A stretch of DNA of 64,000 nucleotides. Origin: Bimuria novae-zelandiae CBS 107.79 (Eukaryota > Ascomycota > Dothideomycetes > Pleosporales > Didymosphaeriaceae). The position numbers were made by a program, and so were the translations under genes. The notes under the pieces were generated by a model. The model had not been told where the DNA came from. It saw only the letters and a list, made by a program, of their open reading frames with translations, and made no database searches. Shown here piece after piece: positions 33,151 through 44,496 of the stretch; position 1 is the first letter of the stretch; each line of letters starts with the position of its first letter. The stretch lies in the NCBI GenBank assembly GCA_010015655.1, contig ML976742.1, positions 147,150 to 211,149 of the forward strand, given 5' to 3'.

Positions 33151-33622
33151 GAGCCTAAGAGGCGGGGTCGCCCCCCTAGAGAAGGAGGAAGACAGCACTT
33201 AATAGTAATTAGTAATAGATTATCCTAGAGAGTACACTTTATAGGCTACGAAATACTAGAATAAACAGGGCAAAGGATTCTTAAATAGACTAAAGACTAG
33301 AACAAGCTATCTAGGCCTATTCACGCCTCTCGGGGCCTAACAGAGGCTCACAAGCCTATTTGGACCGTACCCAACGCGATTATAGCCAACCGAAACCTAA
33401 TTAAAACCGCCTAAGGGTATAGAACGTGAATAAAATCCGGACACTATTAATAGGGGCAGGAATCCCTAGATTATACTAGATAACCCTCTTAATTAGTTAG
33501 GCGCTTAGACTCGTAGGCTTGCTAGAAAGTCTCTTAACCGCCCTTACTCTTAATCTTCTTCTTTACTTCTTTCGCGAGGAAGTCTAGCGTGGCTAGGACA
33601 CTAGCCTTAAACGCTAACTACC

Positions 33623-34498
33623 CTAAATTAGCATTAATAACCCGGGATTAGGGTTAAGGACCCTTATTAACTTAGGAGTAACCTTCTTGCGCCTAGGGGT
33701 GAGAGCACTAGTAGTAACTAGGGAGGTTAGACTACCCCCCTTTATAGCAAAAGCTTTCCTCTTCCGCTTCTCCTTAACAGAGAGGCCCACTACCGGAATA
33801 ATCTCCTTAGGAGGCCAGGTGTTATAACCTAAGTAGTAGGGGGTTAACGGGTTTCCGTAGAATTTGGATCCGGTAGCCTTATACAACTTAGTCTAGATAA
33901 CCCTTAACTATACTAGATAATACTTATATAATAATATTACTCTATTCTGTCTCTAGTACCTGCGCGGTGGCCTTTACTAATGCCTTATCTAATCTAGAGA
34001 GGTCGATCTTATCGCATGTGTACGTATTAATTTGGCTTAAGCGCGGTATAAGGGTAATTAGGGCACTTAACACGTTCTCTAAGTTGTCTTTAGGTATCTG
34101 CTACTAATTAGCCTCGAAACCTCTATATAACCCTCGAAGCGCTGACTTACCTACTAATAATTCTTACTATCGCCGTAGCAGGCATCGTAGTGGCAGATTA
34201 AATTATAGTCCTCTAAATCTATTAGGCCGAGATTAATATATACTGCCTTAGACTAGATATAACGCATCTCCTTAACCTAAAACTAGCAAAGCTTTATCTT
34301 CTTGTAATTAGACTACTTAAGGCTGTCTAGGATAATAGGAAGGCAGGTATAGCATAGGTTAATAGTACTAACTACGCTCGCACGCGCCTTATTAACTAGG
34401 GCCTTAAGGATAGTGTTCGCGGTACTTATAGTACTAAATAGCGTAGGTATATCTAGACAAAGTCCGAAGGTTACTAAAGAGGGCGGTAGAGAAGTAAT
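33623..34498 (-). pseudogene. Antisense accessory ORF inside the gypsy element
   Basis: On the strand opposite gag-pol, one frame is nearly open from 34498 to about 34145, broken only by TAG codons of RIP type. It contains INLCYTCLPIILDSLK and, further on, YINLGLIDLEDYNLICHYDA followed by CYGDSKNY. After a frame change (about 34140-33900: LENVLSALITLIPRLSQINT, CDKIDLSRLDKALVKATAQV) it returns to the first frame for an uninterrupted 87 codons ending at 33623 (YYLGYNTWPPKEIIPVVGLS, then a Lys/Arg-rich segment). Cys pairs hint at a metal-binding region. I do not recognise the family. Confidence 0.55.
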
Positions 34499-34820
34499 AA
34501 GTACGGGGACGACTTAGTAGGCCTGCACCGGGTTAGTCTACCTTCACAACCCCTAAATTTAGAGCGGCTGGGTACCGAAATAGGGGGCATCTAGGGTTAG
34601 GCACCCTAGACTGCCATAGATTAGCTAGGTCGTACTTACGGGTTAGGGAGCCTCCGGGATAAGGTAAGCCGCCGAGTAAAGAGTAAGAATAAGGGTTTTA
34701 GGCCTTAGTGTAAGCCTAAAATTTAGCTTACGTTATTAGCTTACGTAATACGCGAGGCCTAATTAGGCTAGTTATTACGTGCTTATTCTTACAGTCGAGA
34801 CCCTTAAAGAAAAGAGCCTT

Positions 34821-34993
34821 TGTTACGAGTCGTAGGTCGAGGGCCCTTAACGGCCCTAGTCCGCTCTAGACCGGCGCTATTCGGGCCTTTCGCCTATTTA
34901 CTTCCCTCGCCGCAGCCCTTCTCTTCCCTCTCTAAGGGATCGCCTTAGTACTGTGGATAGACTGAGTCGCCCGTAGTCAGGGCGCTTTTTACA
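34821..34993 (+). repeat. 3' LTR of Ty3/gypsy element
   Basis: 173 bp beginning TGTTACGAGTCG and ending CGCTTTTTACA, followed by the CCTAC duplication. A purine-rich stretch (AAAGAAAAGAG) just upstream could be the polypurine tract. Confidence 0.93.
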
Positions 34994-35890
34994 CCTACAC
35001 ACAAAGTAGAGCTACTCTAGCTTATATGTGTTCTTCTTCCACACGCGATAGCCATGCTTATAGACCTAGCTAGTGTTACTCTTTAGCGTAGTAAGTGGCT
35101 TTACTATACTATTTAATCTATTAAAGTTATAGCTATCGTAGTTACTAGCCTAGCCCTCCTTAGGAGTAGGAGCTGCCTTTATTATTATCTTTATTACTAC
35201 GTTAGAGCTAGCTATTAGCTGCGTTATAAATACCTTAGGCCTATTAAGCATTAATTACAACTCCTAGGTAACATTATCGCTGTTTTGTGAGGCTTCGGGA
35301 ATGGCTAGCTGCATGTTCTGGCGTGGAGATGCTCGCTGGGGTGAAGCATCTAGCAGCGGCTTCGGCTAGGTTGGCGGCGTATTTGGTGGCTCTATAAGCA
35401 GCTCTACAGGCTGTGTAGATAAAGGCTTAGGCGTACTATCGCGCTTAGTTAGCTAACTATTAATACTTTAGCGCACCTTCTATAAGGGCTTAGGCGCATA
35501 ATAGGGACGTTTAGGTGCAGGTTTAACTACCTTAGTAGACTTATAGCTTCGTTTTAGAGGTATAATAGGCGTAAACGTGTGTGTGCAAAGGCGCGAAAAA
35601 GTAAGCTATATAGGCAGGCTAAAGTAAGGAATATAGGTAAGTTAAGTGTTAACGCGCTGTGTACGCGGGAAGTACGCGATTATTTAGCTAATATTATGTT
35701 ATATAGTAGGGCTAGGCTATAATAGGTCTAATAGCTATTTTTAAACAAACTTAAAATATTTAAATAGAGAAGCCTATTATTTTAAATTTATTTATTAATC
35801 TAGCGCACAGAAGATTTGTTTGTTTAAATTTGAAAAATTAAACAAAATCAAATCAAAATTTTGAAGCACATTTGTTTGTTGACAACCCTG

Positions 35891-35898
35891 GATATCGG
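35891..35898. repeat. hAT target-site duplication, right copy
   Basis: GATATCGG directly after the terminus GACAACCCTG; identical to the copy at 25528-25535. Confidence 0.9.
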
Positions 35899-36931
35899 GG
35901 GCGCGATGGTATCGCCGGAAGCAGGGATTTCAACGTTCCGAAGGCCTAGAGTGGCCCTACCCCGACTGCCGCGAGCGTTGAAGAAGGCGTAACTTGTTGA
36001 GGTTAGGGCTATGCCGGAACTGACTCGACTGTGGAGTCATGACAGGTGATATCCCGAGGTTTTCGCGAACACAGTGGGCGTCAGGAAAAATCTCTGGTGG
36101 TCAACCAAGTCAAATTGCAACTTTGACCCTGTCTATGGAAGAGCCTGGTTGATAGTTGCTTTTACTAGCTAGATGGCGCCACAGGGTCAGTGTTGCGCAA
36201 TGAACTCGCGGAACGGACCGGTGAATTGATCCAAGCTTTGCACGCTAGCCAGAACAGGCCCACTTGCACGTGACCCACACTGGTCATCTCTGTCGATACT
36301 AATCAACAAGGCAAACTGTCATGCGGATGTGAGTTGTTGCTGGGCCAGTGGATTTGCCGTTCATTCTACGTGCATACGCTACTGGCAGAAAGCTTTTGAC
36401 CTGCCTCATGCTGTTCAAAGCAGTTGCCAGTGAGGTGGTGCCCCTCCCCCGCGAGCTCACACGCTCACGACTTCCGTGCCAACTGCTCCTCATCCACAAT
36501 TTCTACTGCTCTTAAACCGCGCCTTGATACCATCACGTTGCATTTGAATGCCCGGAATGTAATGGAAATGAATAGTGGCACTAACGCCTCTTGTTGACAG
36601 GTGTCAGTCGCGGCGTGGGCCTACTGTCTATGGTAGCAATTTGTCCCGCCCGACCTTGCAGTCTTCCTTGTCGGCGATCTCAAAACTGCTGCCGACAGCA
36701 ACGAAGACAGCCTAGCGTCTATGATAGATTTCCTAGCCAATCCAAGCACAATCCTTCTGAAACAGAGCTGAACTGCATCTCCCTCCGGGTTTTGTGCATA
36801 TCGGATTCGCATTCTCACCATTCTCCCCCAGCCGAAGGCCACCGTTCAACCATAGGCCCAGCGGGAAAATCGGTGGCCACGAACCACTCAGATCTCTTTC
36901 TATTCGCCGCTGCTTCCGAAACTGGATCCCG
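35899..36931. other. Former MFS 3' flank and regulator promoter region
   Basis: About 1 kb between the hAT right end and the Zn2Cys6 start. Before the insertion it directly followed the MFS stop codon. Composition is normal, not RIP-mutated. No gene supported. Confidence 0.4.
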
Positions 36932-38481
36932 ATGCCGCGGCTGGGGCATAAGAAGTCAAGAACGGGCTGTCGCCAATGCAAAGCGAGGCATGTGAAGGTA
37001 CGCGGAGCGTTGCGCCATCAAAAGCATAATTGCCGATCAAACTCAAGATCTCATCTCGCTACCAGATATTGGGAAGGCTTGCTTGCTGATTTACTTGGCA
37101 TAGTGCGATGAACTCAAGCCGTGCTCCAACTGCGCAAGGCACGGCGTCTTGTGTAGTTTAGTAGATCCGAATGCTCCACCACCCGTACCGGCTCCTTCAA
37201 ATAGCAGTGGTAGTAGCAGCGCGCCGAAAAAGACTGGAAAGACGAAGACCGTAAGGTGGCTCTGTACTACTCATTCTGGGTTCAGTAGACTCAGGTGAAA
37301 ACGCAGGAACTTCAAGACGAGAGCACGAGCGCAGCAATACCATCGACCAATGTCGACCAATCATCAGAGCCGTCAGATGCAGATTCGCCCAGATCCGGAT
37401 CGGATCACTTCCCTTTCATCACGACGTTCGTTAAACGACGTTCGATTAGCGAAGCGGACCTCTGGCTTTTGGATCTCGAAGCAATGTTGGTTCACCGGTC
37501 AACAGCCAGAAGAGGACATATCGCTCATACGATGACAGGCACCACTGGATGACCGACGGCGTTGATACGTTGTCACTTTCGCCCCATAGCACGCATATTT
37601 GGAGGACCGTGGTCTCAAGAGAAGGCCTCAAGCACACGTTCTTACTACACCAGATCCTTGCATTATCCTCGTTCCAGCTGTCTCATACGAAACCAGATCG
37701 TCGAGCCGATTACTACGCTGCTGGCACACATCATCAAGATAATGCCCTGGGTGGCATGCGGAAGCACTTGCAGAACATCACTGATGACAACGCGCCTGCA
37801 GCCTTTGCGGCTTCGACACTCATTCCCATAAGTGTATTTGCATCGAGAGGACTAGACGCGGTAGATTCCGACACCGAGGCCAACAACCCCCTCGATGATC
37901 TGGCAGATATCTTCAACCTGATCCAAGGCATCGGACGAGTCATGGCAGCCGCACAAATGGGTATCATAATGAGCGGACCCTTTCAGCATCTTTTCAAAGA
38001 CCCGGCTTACGAGACAGCGCCACAACCTCTCTTTCACAAGATGCTGGAGCAATTACCAGCGCTCACGGAGCTGTTTGATGAAAACGAATCTTTAGACGAG
38101 GACACGCGGCGCGATCTCCTCGCTTTCGTCACAGGCATGCGGCAGAATCTATTACGGTGCAGCAAACCCTGCATGGAGAACCGCGATATAAAGTTCCTCT
38201 TCTACTGGCCCTTCCACCTGTCCCCGAACTTCATGTTCGGGCTCCGGCAACGCAGCCCCGGCGCCCTTGTGCTCGTCATGTACTGGGCGATCATCCTGTC
38301 CTTTGCCGCGCGAACATATTGGTTCCTGCGAGGCTGGACGGACCGCATAACCCAAGCCGTGACGGAGGAACTAACCGAGCAGCCTTGGAAGGAGGCTATA
38401 GAGTGGCCGATACAATTGATCGAGGCCCAGCGGGTGACCTCAGCGGCGGCGGTACCCGAAGTGGACGCGCTGGCGATCTGA
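36932..38481 (+). CDS. Zn2Cys6 transcription factor (Upc2-like architecture), apparent frameshift
   Basis: Nuclear DNA-binding regulator. Exons: 36932-36997, 37104-37250 and 37295-38481. The binuclear cluster spans the first intron: KSRTGCRQCKARHVK joins CDELKPCSNCARHGVLCSL, giving all six cysteines. A Ser-rich linker precedes the regulatory domain, SEADLWLLDLEAMLVH, then TLSLSPHSTHIWRTVVSREG and LHQILALSSFQL, typical of the family. Between 37490 and 37520 the frame must shift: EAMLVH is in one frame and TYRSYDDRHHWMTDGVDT in another, with no room for an intron. One missing base (for example a G in CACCGGTC) would restore it. Either a sequence error or a broken gene. Its nearest ancestral neighbour is the MFS transporter. 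Confidence 0.75.
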
Positions 38482-40452
38482 GCCAGATTGAATGGGATCC
38501 CTTAATGGAAGCGATGGTTATTGTGTGGATGATTTGCGTTTTGCATCTGGCGGCTAGGTACAGCTGGCATGAGGCTACACGTCCGGGAATGACGATCATG
38601 ACACCAAACGGTACGGAGGCACAACACCCGCACATGGGTATTTGGATGGTATTCGTCGTTATTGCCGATACCTCGCAGCACAGTTTTGCGGCCGCGCTAG
38701 CGATGCGGGAGTTGGTGTCGGTGGGAGGCGCCGCGGAGCAGCACGGCGCGTGAGGACTGTCCATCGCAGCCGACACATCCTGCACGAGCATATTGAATAG
38801 TAAACGATTACGACGAACTATACACGCACAACTAACCAAACGATCCGAGCTCCCAATAGCGTCGCTCGCGCATGACTTTCCCCTCCCACCCAGAGCAGTT
38901 TGCCTGAAAGCCGAGGCGCCCCTCCATCCCTCACAAACCACTCCCACTCCTTCCCCATCCGTCTGCCAACAACACCTCGCCACGACGTCCCGCAACGCCC
39001 GCGCATCTAGACCCGCGCCTTGCAGCGCACGTGTGAGACCGGTGAGAATGGGCGAGTGGTGCTAGGGTCGCGGTGGCGCCGCCTCGCGCATCAGCAAAGG
39101 TTTTCCTCCCTACCTTTGGCAATCGCGCCGGAAGAAGGGTGCTGCTTACTGCGAGTCCGACGATGTTTACACGATCCACGAGTCGTGGGTACGTGGAGCG
39201 CTTACTGTGGTGTTATTTGTGGGTTCGCTGGATCCGTAGGGCTGGAAGGATGCTCCGCGCACGACTGTGCGAAACCGCGATATCAAATCCTTCGTCCGTC
39301 CCGAGGTCCTTTCTCACACTATGGTGTTGTGCTGAGTGAGCGCTCCTTCAGGACGAATTTGCCTCTCGCAGCACTGTCCTTAGTGTAGACGCTCGAACAT
39401 GTCTTACAGTATTTGTGGAGATGGTATGGGAAGGTGCTGGATCGCCGACGGATCCATTGGTGTCAGCCTCGTCGGCGGTTACTGATTACCCGCGGAGGTG
39501 TATGCATGCGTGTGTATATCCCGGAGGCACGATGCAGATATCCTCCCTGTGAGTTTATCAAATCATGCATGTACGTGTGGCCGATGGGAGAAGGTGGTTC
39601 GCCACCATGTTGTCTGTCCTTCCGATTGAGACCGGACCAGCACATCTTCTACCTTCGAATTGGAATCCTTTGATCACAGGCGAGCTATCAATGAGTAGAG
39701 TAGAAGTACCGCGCAATCCCCAGGACGATAGTGGCGTGACTTGGTCCTGGAGTGTTCCTAGGGTTGGGCTGGACCAGGTGCTGTGCCGCACACGTGCAGT
39801 CCATGTACTTAGCCGCTGCAAGGACGGCGCGCAGGGCTGCGGGCCCTACCAAAGTCGGCATCGTGAACGCTGCGCGTGTAATTTGTGCCGCTTGCTGTAC
39901 GTGCCTCTGCATAGTGGTTACCACACCACGATGCGAGCAATGATGATCGCAACGGAGGGCTCACCGGCTGTGCTGTGCTGCGCGTAGTTGCGCTGCTGTT
40001 ATCGTTGTTGGTCGTACACGTGCCGTGATGCCCTGCCCGTTGCGTGGTTTGGCGCCCGTTCTGTATCGCGATCGGGTAGCCGTTGTACCAGGTGAAGCGA
40101 GCTCGCGAGAGCGAAAATGTCGTGATGCTGCGCAATCGCGCACTGTGCCATCGCCATCCATCGCTATTGCGCATCTGTACGCGCTTACGAAACAGAGTGG
40201 GCTCGAGGAACATCGTGAAAGACATCAATCGCATTAATATTACATTAATCGTAAGGAGCGTGGCGGGGTATCAAAAGCGATCGTAAACCCCAGCATTGCG
40301 AGCCTGCATACGCCTATGCGAACCGTGTGTATGTGTGCAATCCCTTGAAAACGACAAGCAAGAACAAGAATTCGGATCCGCCGCTCGTGGTTTTGCCTCA
40401 GTCTACTCTATCCTCCCTATCGGCGCTGTGTTCATATTGCAAAATGCCTGCT
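38482..40452. other. Gene-free region
   Basis: About 2 kb between the regulator and the end of the convergent protease-like gene. Several GC-rich ORFs on both strands (for example 38396-38995 minus) overlap one another without motifs. No repeats or RNA genes recognised. Confidence 0.4.
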
Positions 40453-42712
40453 TCATTCAGAAAGCGGCCGTCTAGGCTGCTGCTCATCCTCCGCGAGCGC
40501 CCATCGCTCTAGTTCTTCGGGTGTGGGTTGCGACACAACCGTAGTATCGCTCTGAACCGTGGTGTCGCTGAGGCCGCGCGTGTGCGACGGGCGTCGTTCT
40601 AGTGCTTCCTCCTCTTGCTCTGTTTCTGGCTTCTTGTCTTGGCTAGTAGTCCCTTCCATGGCTGACTCGTCCTTCGCAGGCCGCGCTGGTGATGGCTCGG
40701 CTGAGTGTCCCTTCATAACTTCGTCGATGTTCTGGGACGGTGTTGCGCTGGGATCACGCCTGTGCACAGAGCCGCTCTTCAGTGTTGGGCTGCCTTTTGG
40801 ACTGATGACTGGGTCAAAGTGTTGGCCGCCGACTTGGTACCCGCCATCATCTCCCGGTAGCTCAGCAATGGGCGTGAAAGGAGGCGATGTACCTGGGGAG
40901 TTATTCGCGGATGACTCACGTGGCGCGCCGCCACGTGACAACTTGCTCCCAGCGGTGAAATAATCTGTGCTGTTGACCTCGCTATGAGGCGTACTTGCAA
41001 CAGCTGGAGGGCTGTAGAGCTCGGCCGGAGGACTGTCCATTTCGCTGATCGCTGGGAACGGGCTGAGATCTTTGCGCTCGCGATCACCAGCGTAGAAGCC
41101 GCCGGGATCTGGTTTCGGTGACCCAGAAGTTTGAGACTCGAGCTCAGAAACACGGCGGTGTTTGACTTCGTTGCCGGCGACAGCGGTATCAATCTCAGTA
41201 GTTTCTTTATAGTCTGGTGGAGCATTCTTGCGCTCCCTGCGCTTCTTCCACCACATGAAGATGCCAAAGGCAGCACCTAGCGCTACCAACAGAATGCCAA
41301 CCACGATTCCTGCAATAGCGCCACCTGACAGGCCTTTATCGGTGGAAGTGGGTATCGGAGTTGGACTCGGCGGGACGTAGGACTTGTCGTAGATGGGAAC
41401 CAGCTTGGGGTCTGGCGTGTTATCCAAGGAAGGGGTTGAAGCGACAGTGAAGTTGGCGCGCTCATAATCCACCAGAAGGTAAGCCTCTTGGAGCAGAGTA
41501 CGACCGAGAACAAACATCCCATTCGGTGACTTCCTGATTGGAAAATATTTCTGGCTCTGACTTCTGTCCTCTGGGTCGGTGAACGTTAAATCAAAGGCTG
41601 ACCAAGGCAGATTGATCGTTGTGTATTCGTCCCCACCACCAAACGGATCACTGCCAATTCTAAATGTGACGACAGCATTCTGCTGATCGTTGTTTTGCGC
41701 ACCAGTAGCATTGAGACTGTAGAAGTTGGTTTCATTATTCCATTTGAGGTTGAATTTTTCGGCAAAATTGTCGCACACTTCTTCGGGGAGCCATAGATAT
41801 GGGAAGGTTGAATCTATGGTTGCCCAAAAGCCTTTCACGTTGTCCTGGGTAAAGGAGAAGACGTTGCCCTCCACGTTCACGTCCGGTTTATAAGATACGC
41901 TCTGTACGCCCACGACAAGAGAATTGTTCTGCTGACTTGGCATATCGATACTGACACGATTGTCAGAGTTGATGCGCGTGTCATCGTAGCCACCGAGCAC
42001 CAGACTTCCAAGGACGCCGGTGCCACGGTTTCCTATGGCAAAGTCAGCATTGCTGTGTCGAGCGGTATACTAGACGCTAGAAGTTATACTCACTGTATTT
42101 AGCACCTGCGGTGTACCCATAAGAACTGCTTGGGATGGTCGATGTTTTCTTGAAGGTGTGGATGATGGAGTCGACATCATTACCTTTTGCACCGCCTAAA
42201 TTCATGGTCCCATATCCCAGTCCAAATTGTCCGAGATAGAAGTCTGTCGATGTCGTTGCCGCGACATACATCTTTGGCACCACATAACTTTTGGGCGAGG
42301 CTGGACCGATACCAAGATAATCAAGCCCATAGTACCCTCTGGGCTTGTCCGTGCTGTTGAACCACCAGGGAGGAAGATCAAGATCATAGGTCCCAGCTTC
42401 CCGCCACGTGGAAGAGTTGGTGGTGGCCAGGCCTCTATACTGCTCCCCATTGACAGTACCCACACCGCGATCTTGTGCACACTCGTCGTCTTCGCACCAC
42501 TCGGCCGTGAAGGGAGCGAGAGTTACGCCGAACCACGTCGACGGGAGTATTTTGAAATTTTGCCCTCCGCCATTGTTGTCTTTGTCTCCGACGTTGATGT
42601 AGAAGGTTGACCAATCGCCATCATTGCCGTCAAAGGTACCAGTCGTCTGCACAATCCTGGGTTCTCCAACTGATGATGTGGTGTTCACATCTGCGCGCTT
42701 CCAAAGAGACAT
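40453..42712 (-). CDS. Membrane-anchored pepsin-like (peptidase A1 fold) protein, first catalytic Asp absent
   Basis: Exons 42712-42094 and 42032-40453 (GTGAGT to CCATAG) give 732 residues from the first ATG, MSLWKRADV. The extracellular part resembles fungal A1 proteins: DGDWSTFYINVGDKD, then ILPSTWFG where the first DTG triad is expected, and WATIDSTFPYLWLP at the second site (Asp280). LGRTLLQEAYLLVDYERANF is a standard A1 C-terminal motif. A single helix (GGAIAGIVVGILLVALGAAF, about residues 440-465), a KKRRERK stop-transfer and a 230-residue Ser/Pro-rich cytosolic tail follow. This suggests a surface sensor or pseudoprotease rather than an enzyme. No signal peptide precedes the ATG, so an upstream exon is probably missing. 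Confidence 0.82.
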
Positions 42713-44496
42713 GTTGGGATGCTGAGCATAACGAGTGAGGGCAGGTCCAGTGTCAGCGGCGGCGAGAAGCCTTGTAGGGCCCGAGGGCAGGCCAGGCGAC
42801 GGCGACAAAAACTTAGACAGCCTCGCGGGTGGCCGCGGACAGCTTAACTGTGTAAAAAGAAGTACAGTAGAAGAAAGTGGGTGCACGAGCGTCAGCTCTC
42901 AGCGATTTGTGAGAGCCATCGTGCCATGTTTAGATACGGCGCTCACACCACAACAAAGCCGATCACCCGCTTTCTTTTGACGGGACGCCGGTAGGGCAGA
43001 TGGAGAGTAATTGGGTCAATTGGGGTCTGGGCGAGATCGCCTGCAGTTCACCCGGCACTCTAGCGAGTAGGAGTAAGCCTGCCACACAGTCGGAGTCCCA
43101 CGCCAATTGGGGGAGAATTGGGCTGGAAGGGTCGGAATGTGGGCTTTGGCTGCGCGATCACGTCCGCGGTGAGGTTGCATGTAAGGATTCATGGCGTGGT
43201 GGCTAGAGAAGACATCCCGAGTGGATTCACCGCCATGGCCGCGGTTTATGCACGAATCGGGTAGGGGCTGTTCTGACTCAGCCGAGACGTGCACCAATAA
43301 GCTGTCCCACTGCCCCGCTTTTGCGCCTCACGTGCTGTGCACAACCACACACCACCACATCGGACATCCCATCTACCTCCAGTATTATCACGAACTTCCT
43401 GTGAATCGTCTGCGTGCCTCAACAGCATTCCGTACGACCACCCTATGACAGAAGCTTCCTAGCCACGTAGGCTCGCAGCTGAAGAGAGCTGAGGGACGTT
43501 GGACCAGCGCCCCCAGTCCGCAGTGGACGCCATCGCGTTGCTCCCCACCACTTGGCCCCCAGAATACGATGTCGTCTGTGCCGCTCTCTATCAGACTGGC
43601 CCGAGCGCACTCAGCCTGCATCTCCCTCGCGTTGTCGGGCGCAGTCTGTTAATCCCGCCTAGCAAGATTCTAGCCAGAAGCGGCCTTACTATCGATCCAT
43701 GCTGACAATCGCACATGGGTATTCAACCACAGCGCTTTCTGGACCAACCGCACGAACAGGCGCACGCTGACGAGTCTATCCTCTCCGCCCGTGCCTGCCC
43801 AGCACAGAAACCGATGCGACGCTGTATCCCGCATCGATGCCGAGTTGCTTGGCCGCGCCGTCGTTGCCTGGCCATTCTTTCATCATCTGGTGGCGTTGCT
43901 ACCATTTTCTTTTGCCGGCTTCGCAAAGTCGTTAATCCGGCCTAGTGAGGCTATGGGGTCGTCGATGCGGCCCCCCGCCGAGTGGAACGGCCGCCGGGTA
44001 GCTGCCGGCTGGCTCGCTGCCTTCCAGTTGCATGTCTCTCACCCGGGCCATCCGCTGTCATTGTTTACCTGGCCGCCCTGGCAGAGAGGAATATTGGAAG
44101 ATCTTGACATCCCAGCCCCGCCAGCTCACTCTACCTAGTTCAGTAAGCCTGCCTTGTACATACATAGTCATGCCTCGTGCCACTGCGCTGCGTCCTTCCC
44201 TCGTCCAGGTTTGAGTCCAGTTTTCGCTTTGCTCGAGGTGAGTGGATTTCCTCCTAGTACCATACGACTTTTCTCAGCTGCCAATTGCACTAATTGTGCC
44301 ACGATGCCTATTCTCGTCGCACCGTACCACATCGTGCACACACGCAATGCCCTCGCCAGACCCCAGAGCACCTATATCTTCCCTTGATTCCAACATCAAT
44401 CTGCGCCATGTTTCCATCACGTGCCTTGCTGATTGTCGTCAGCCCCAAGCTACGTAGCACTCGCTCAACGTGCGTAGCGTTCCTTCGCTCTTGAAC
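42713..44496. other. Divergent intergenic region between two surface-protein genes
   Basis: About 1.8 kb. A pyrimidine-rich TTTTTACACAG acceptor-like site on the minus strand near 42850 could end an intron leading to a missing signal-peptide exon of the protease-like gene. No other gene supported. Confidence 0.4.

Larger units (their letters stand above)
27809..34993 (+). mobile_element. Chromodomain Ty3/gypsy LTR retrotransposon nested in the hAT element
   Basis: 7185 bp with two 173-bp LTRs and a perfect 5-bp target duplication CCTAC (27804-27808 and 34994-34998). Plus-strand order is gag with a zinc knuckle, protease, reverse transcriptase, RNase H, integrase and C-terminal chromodomain, the Ty3/gypsy chromovirus arrangement. 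RIP-type TAG/TAA codons interrupt every domain. About 1.6 kb between the chromodomain and the 3' LTR carries an antisense reading frame. Confidence 0.94.
25536..35890 (-). mobile_element. hAT-superfamily transposon, RIP-degraded and split by a retrotransposon
   Basis: Ends are CAGAGTTGTCAACAAACAAA at 25536 and the complement of CAGGGTTGTCAACAAACAAA ending at 35890, flanked by the perfect 8-bp duplication GATATCGG. TIR start, 8-bp duplication and a hATC motif place it in hAT. Subterminal regions repeat CAAACAAA/TTTGTTTG. Without the inserted gypsy element it would be about 3.2 kb. The interior is rich in TpA and stops. The transposase ran on the minus strand, its 5' end near 35.5 kb. Confidence 0.9.

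Noticed and set aside
38157..38995. 198- and 199-codon ORFs on opposite strands
   Set aside because: Overlap the regulator's 3' end in other frames and have GC-driven low-complexity composition.
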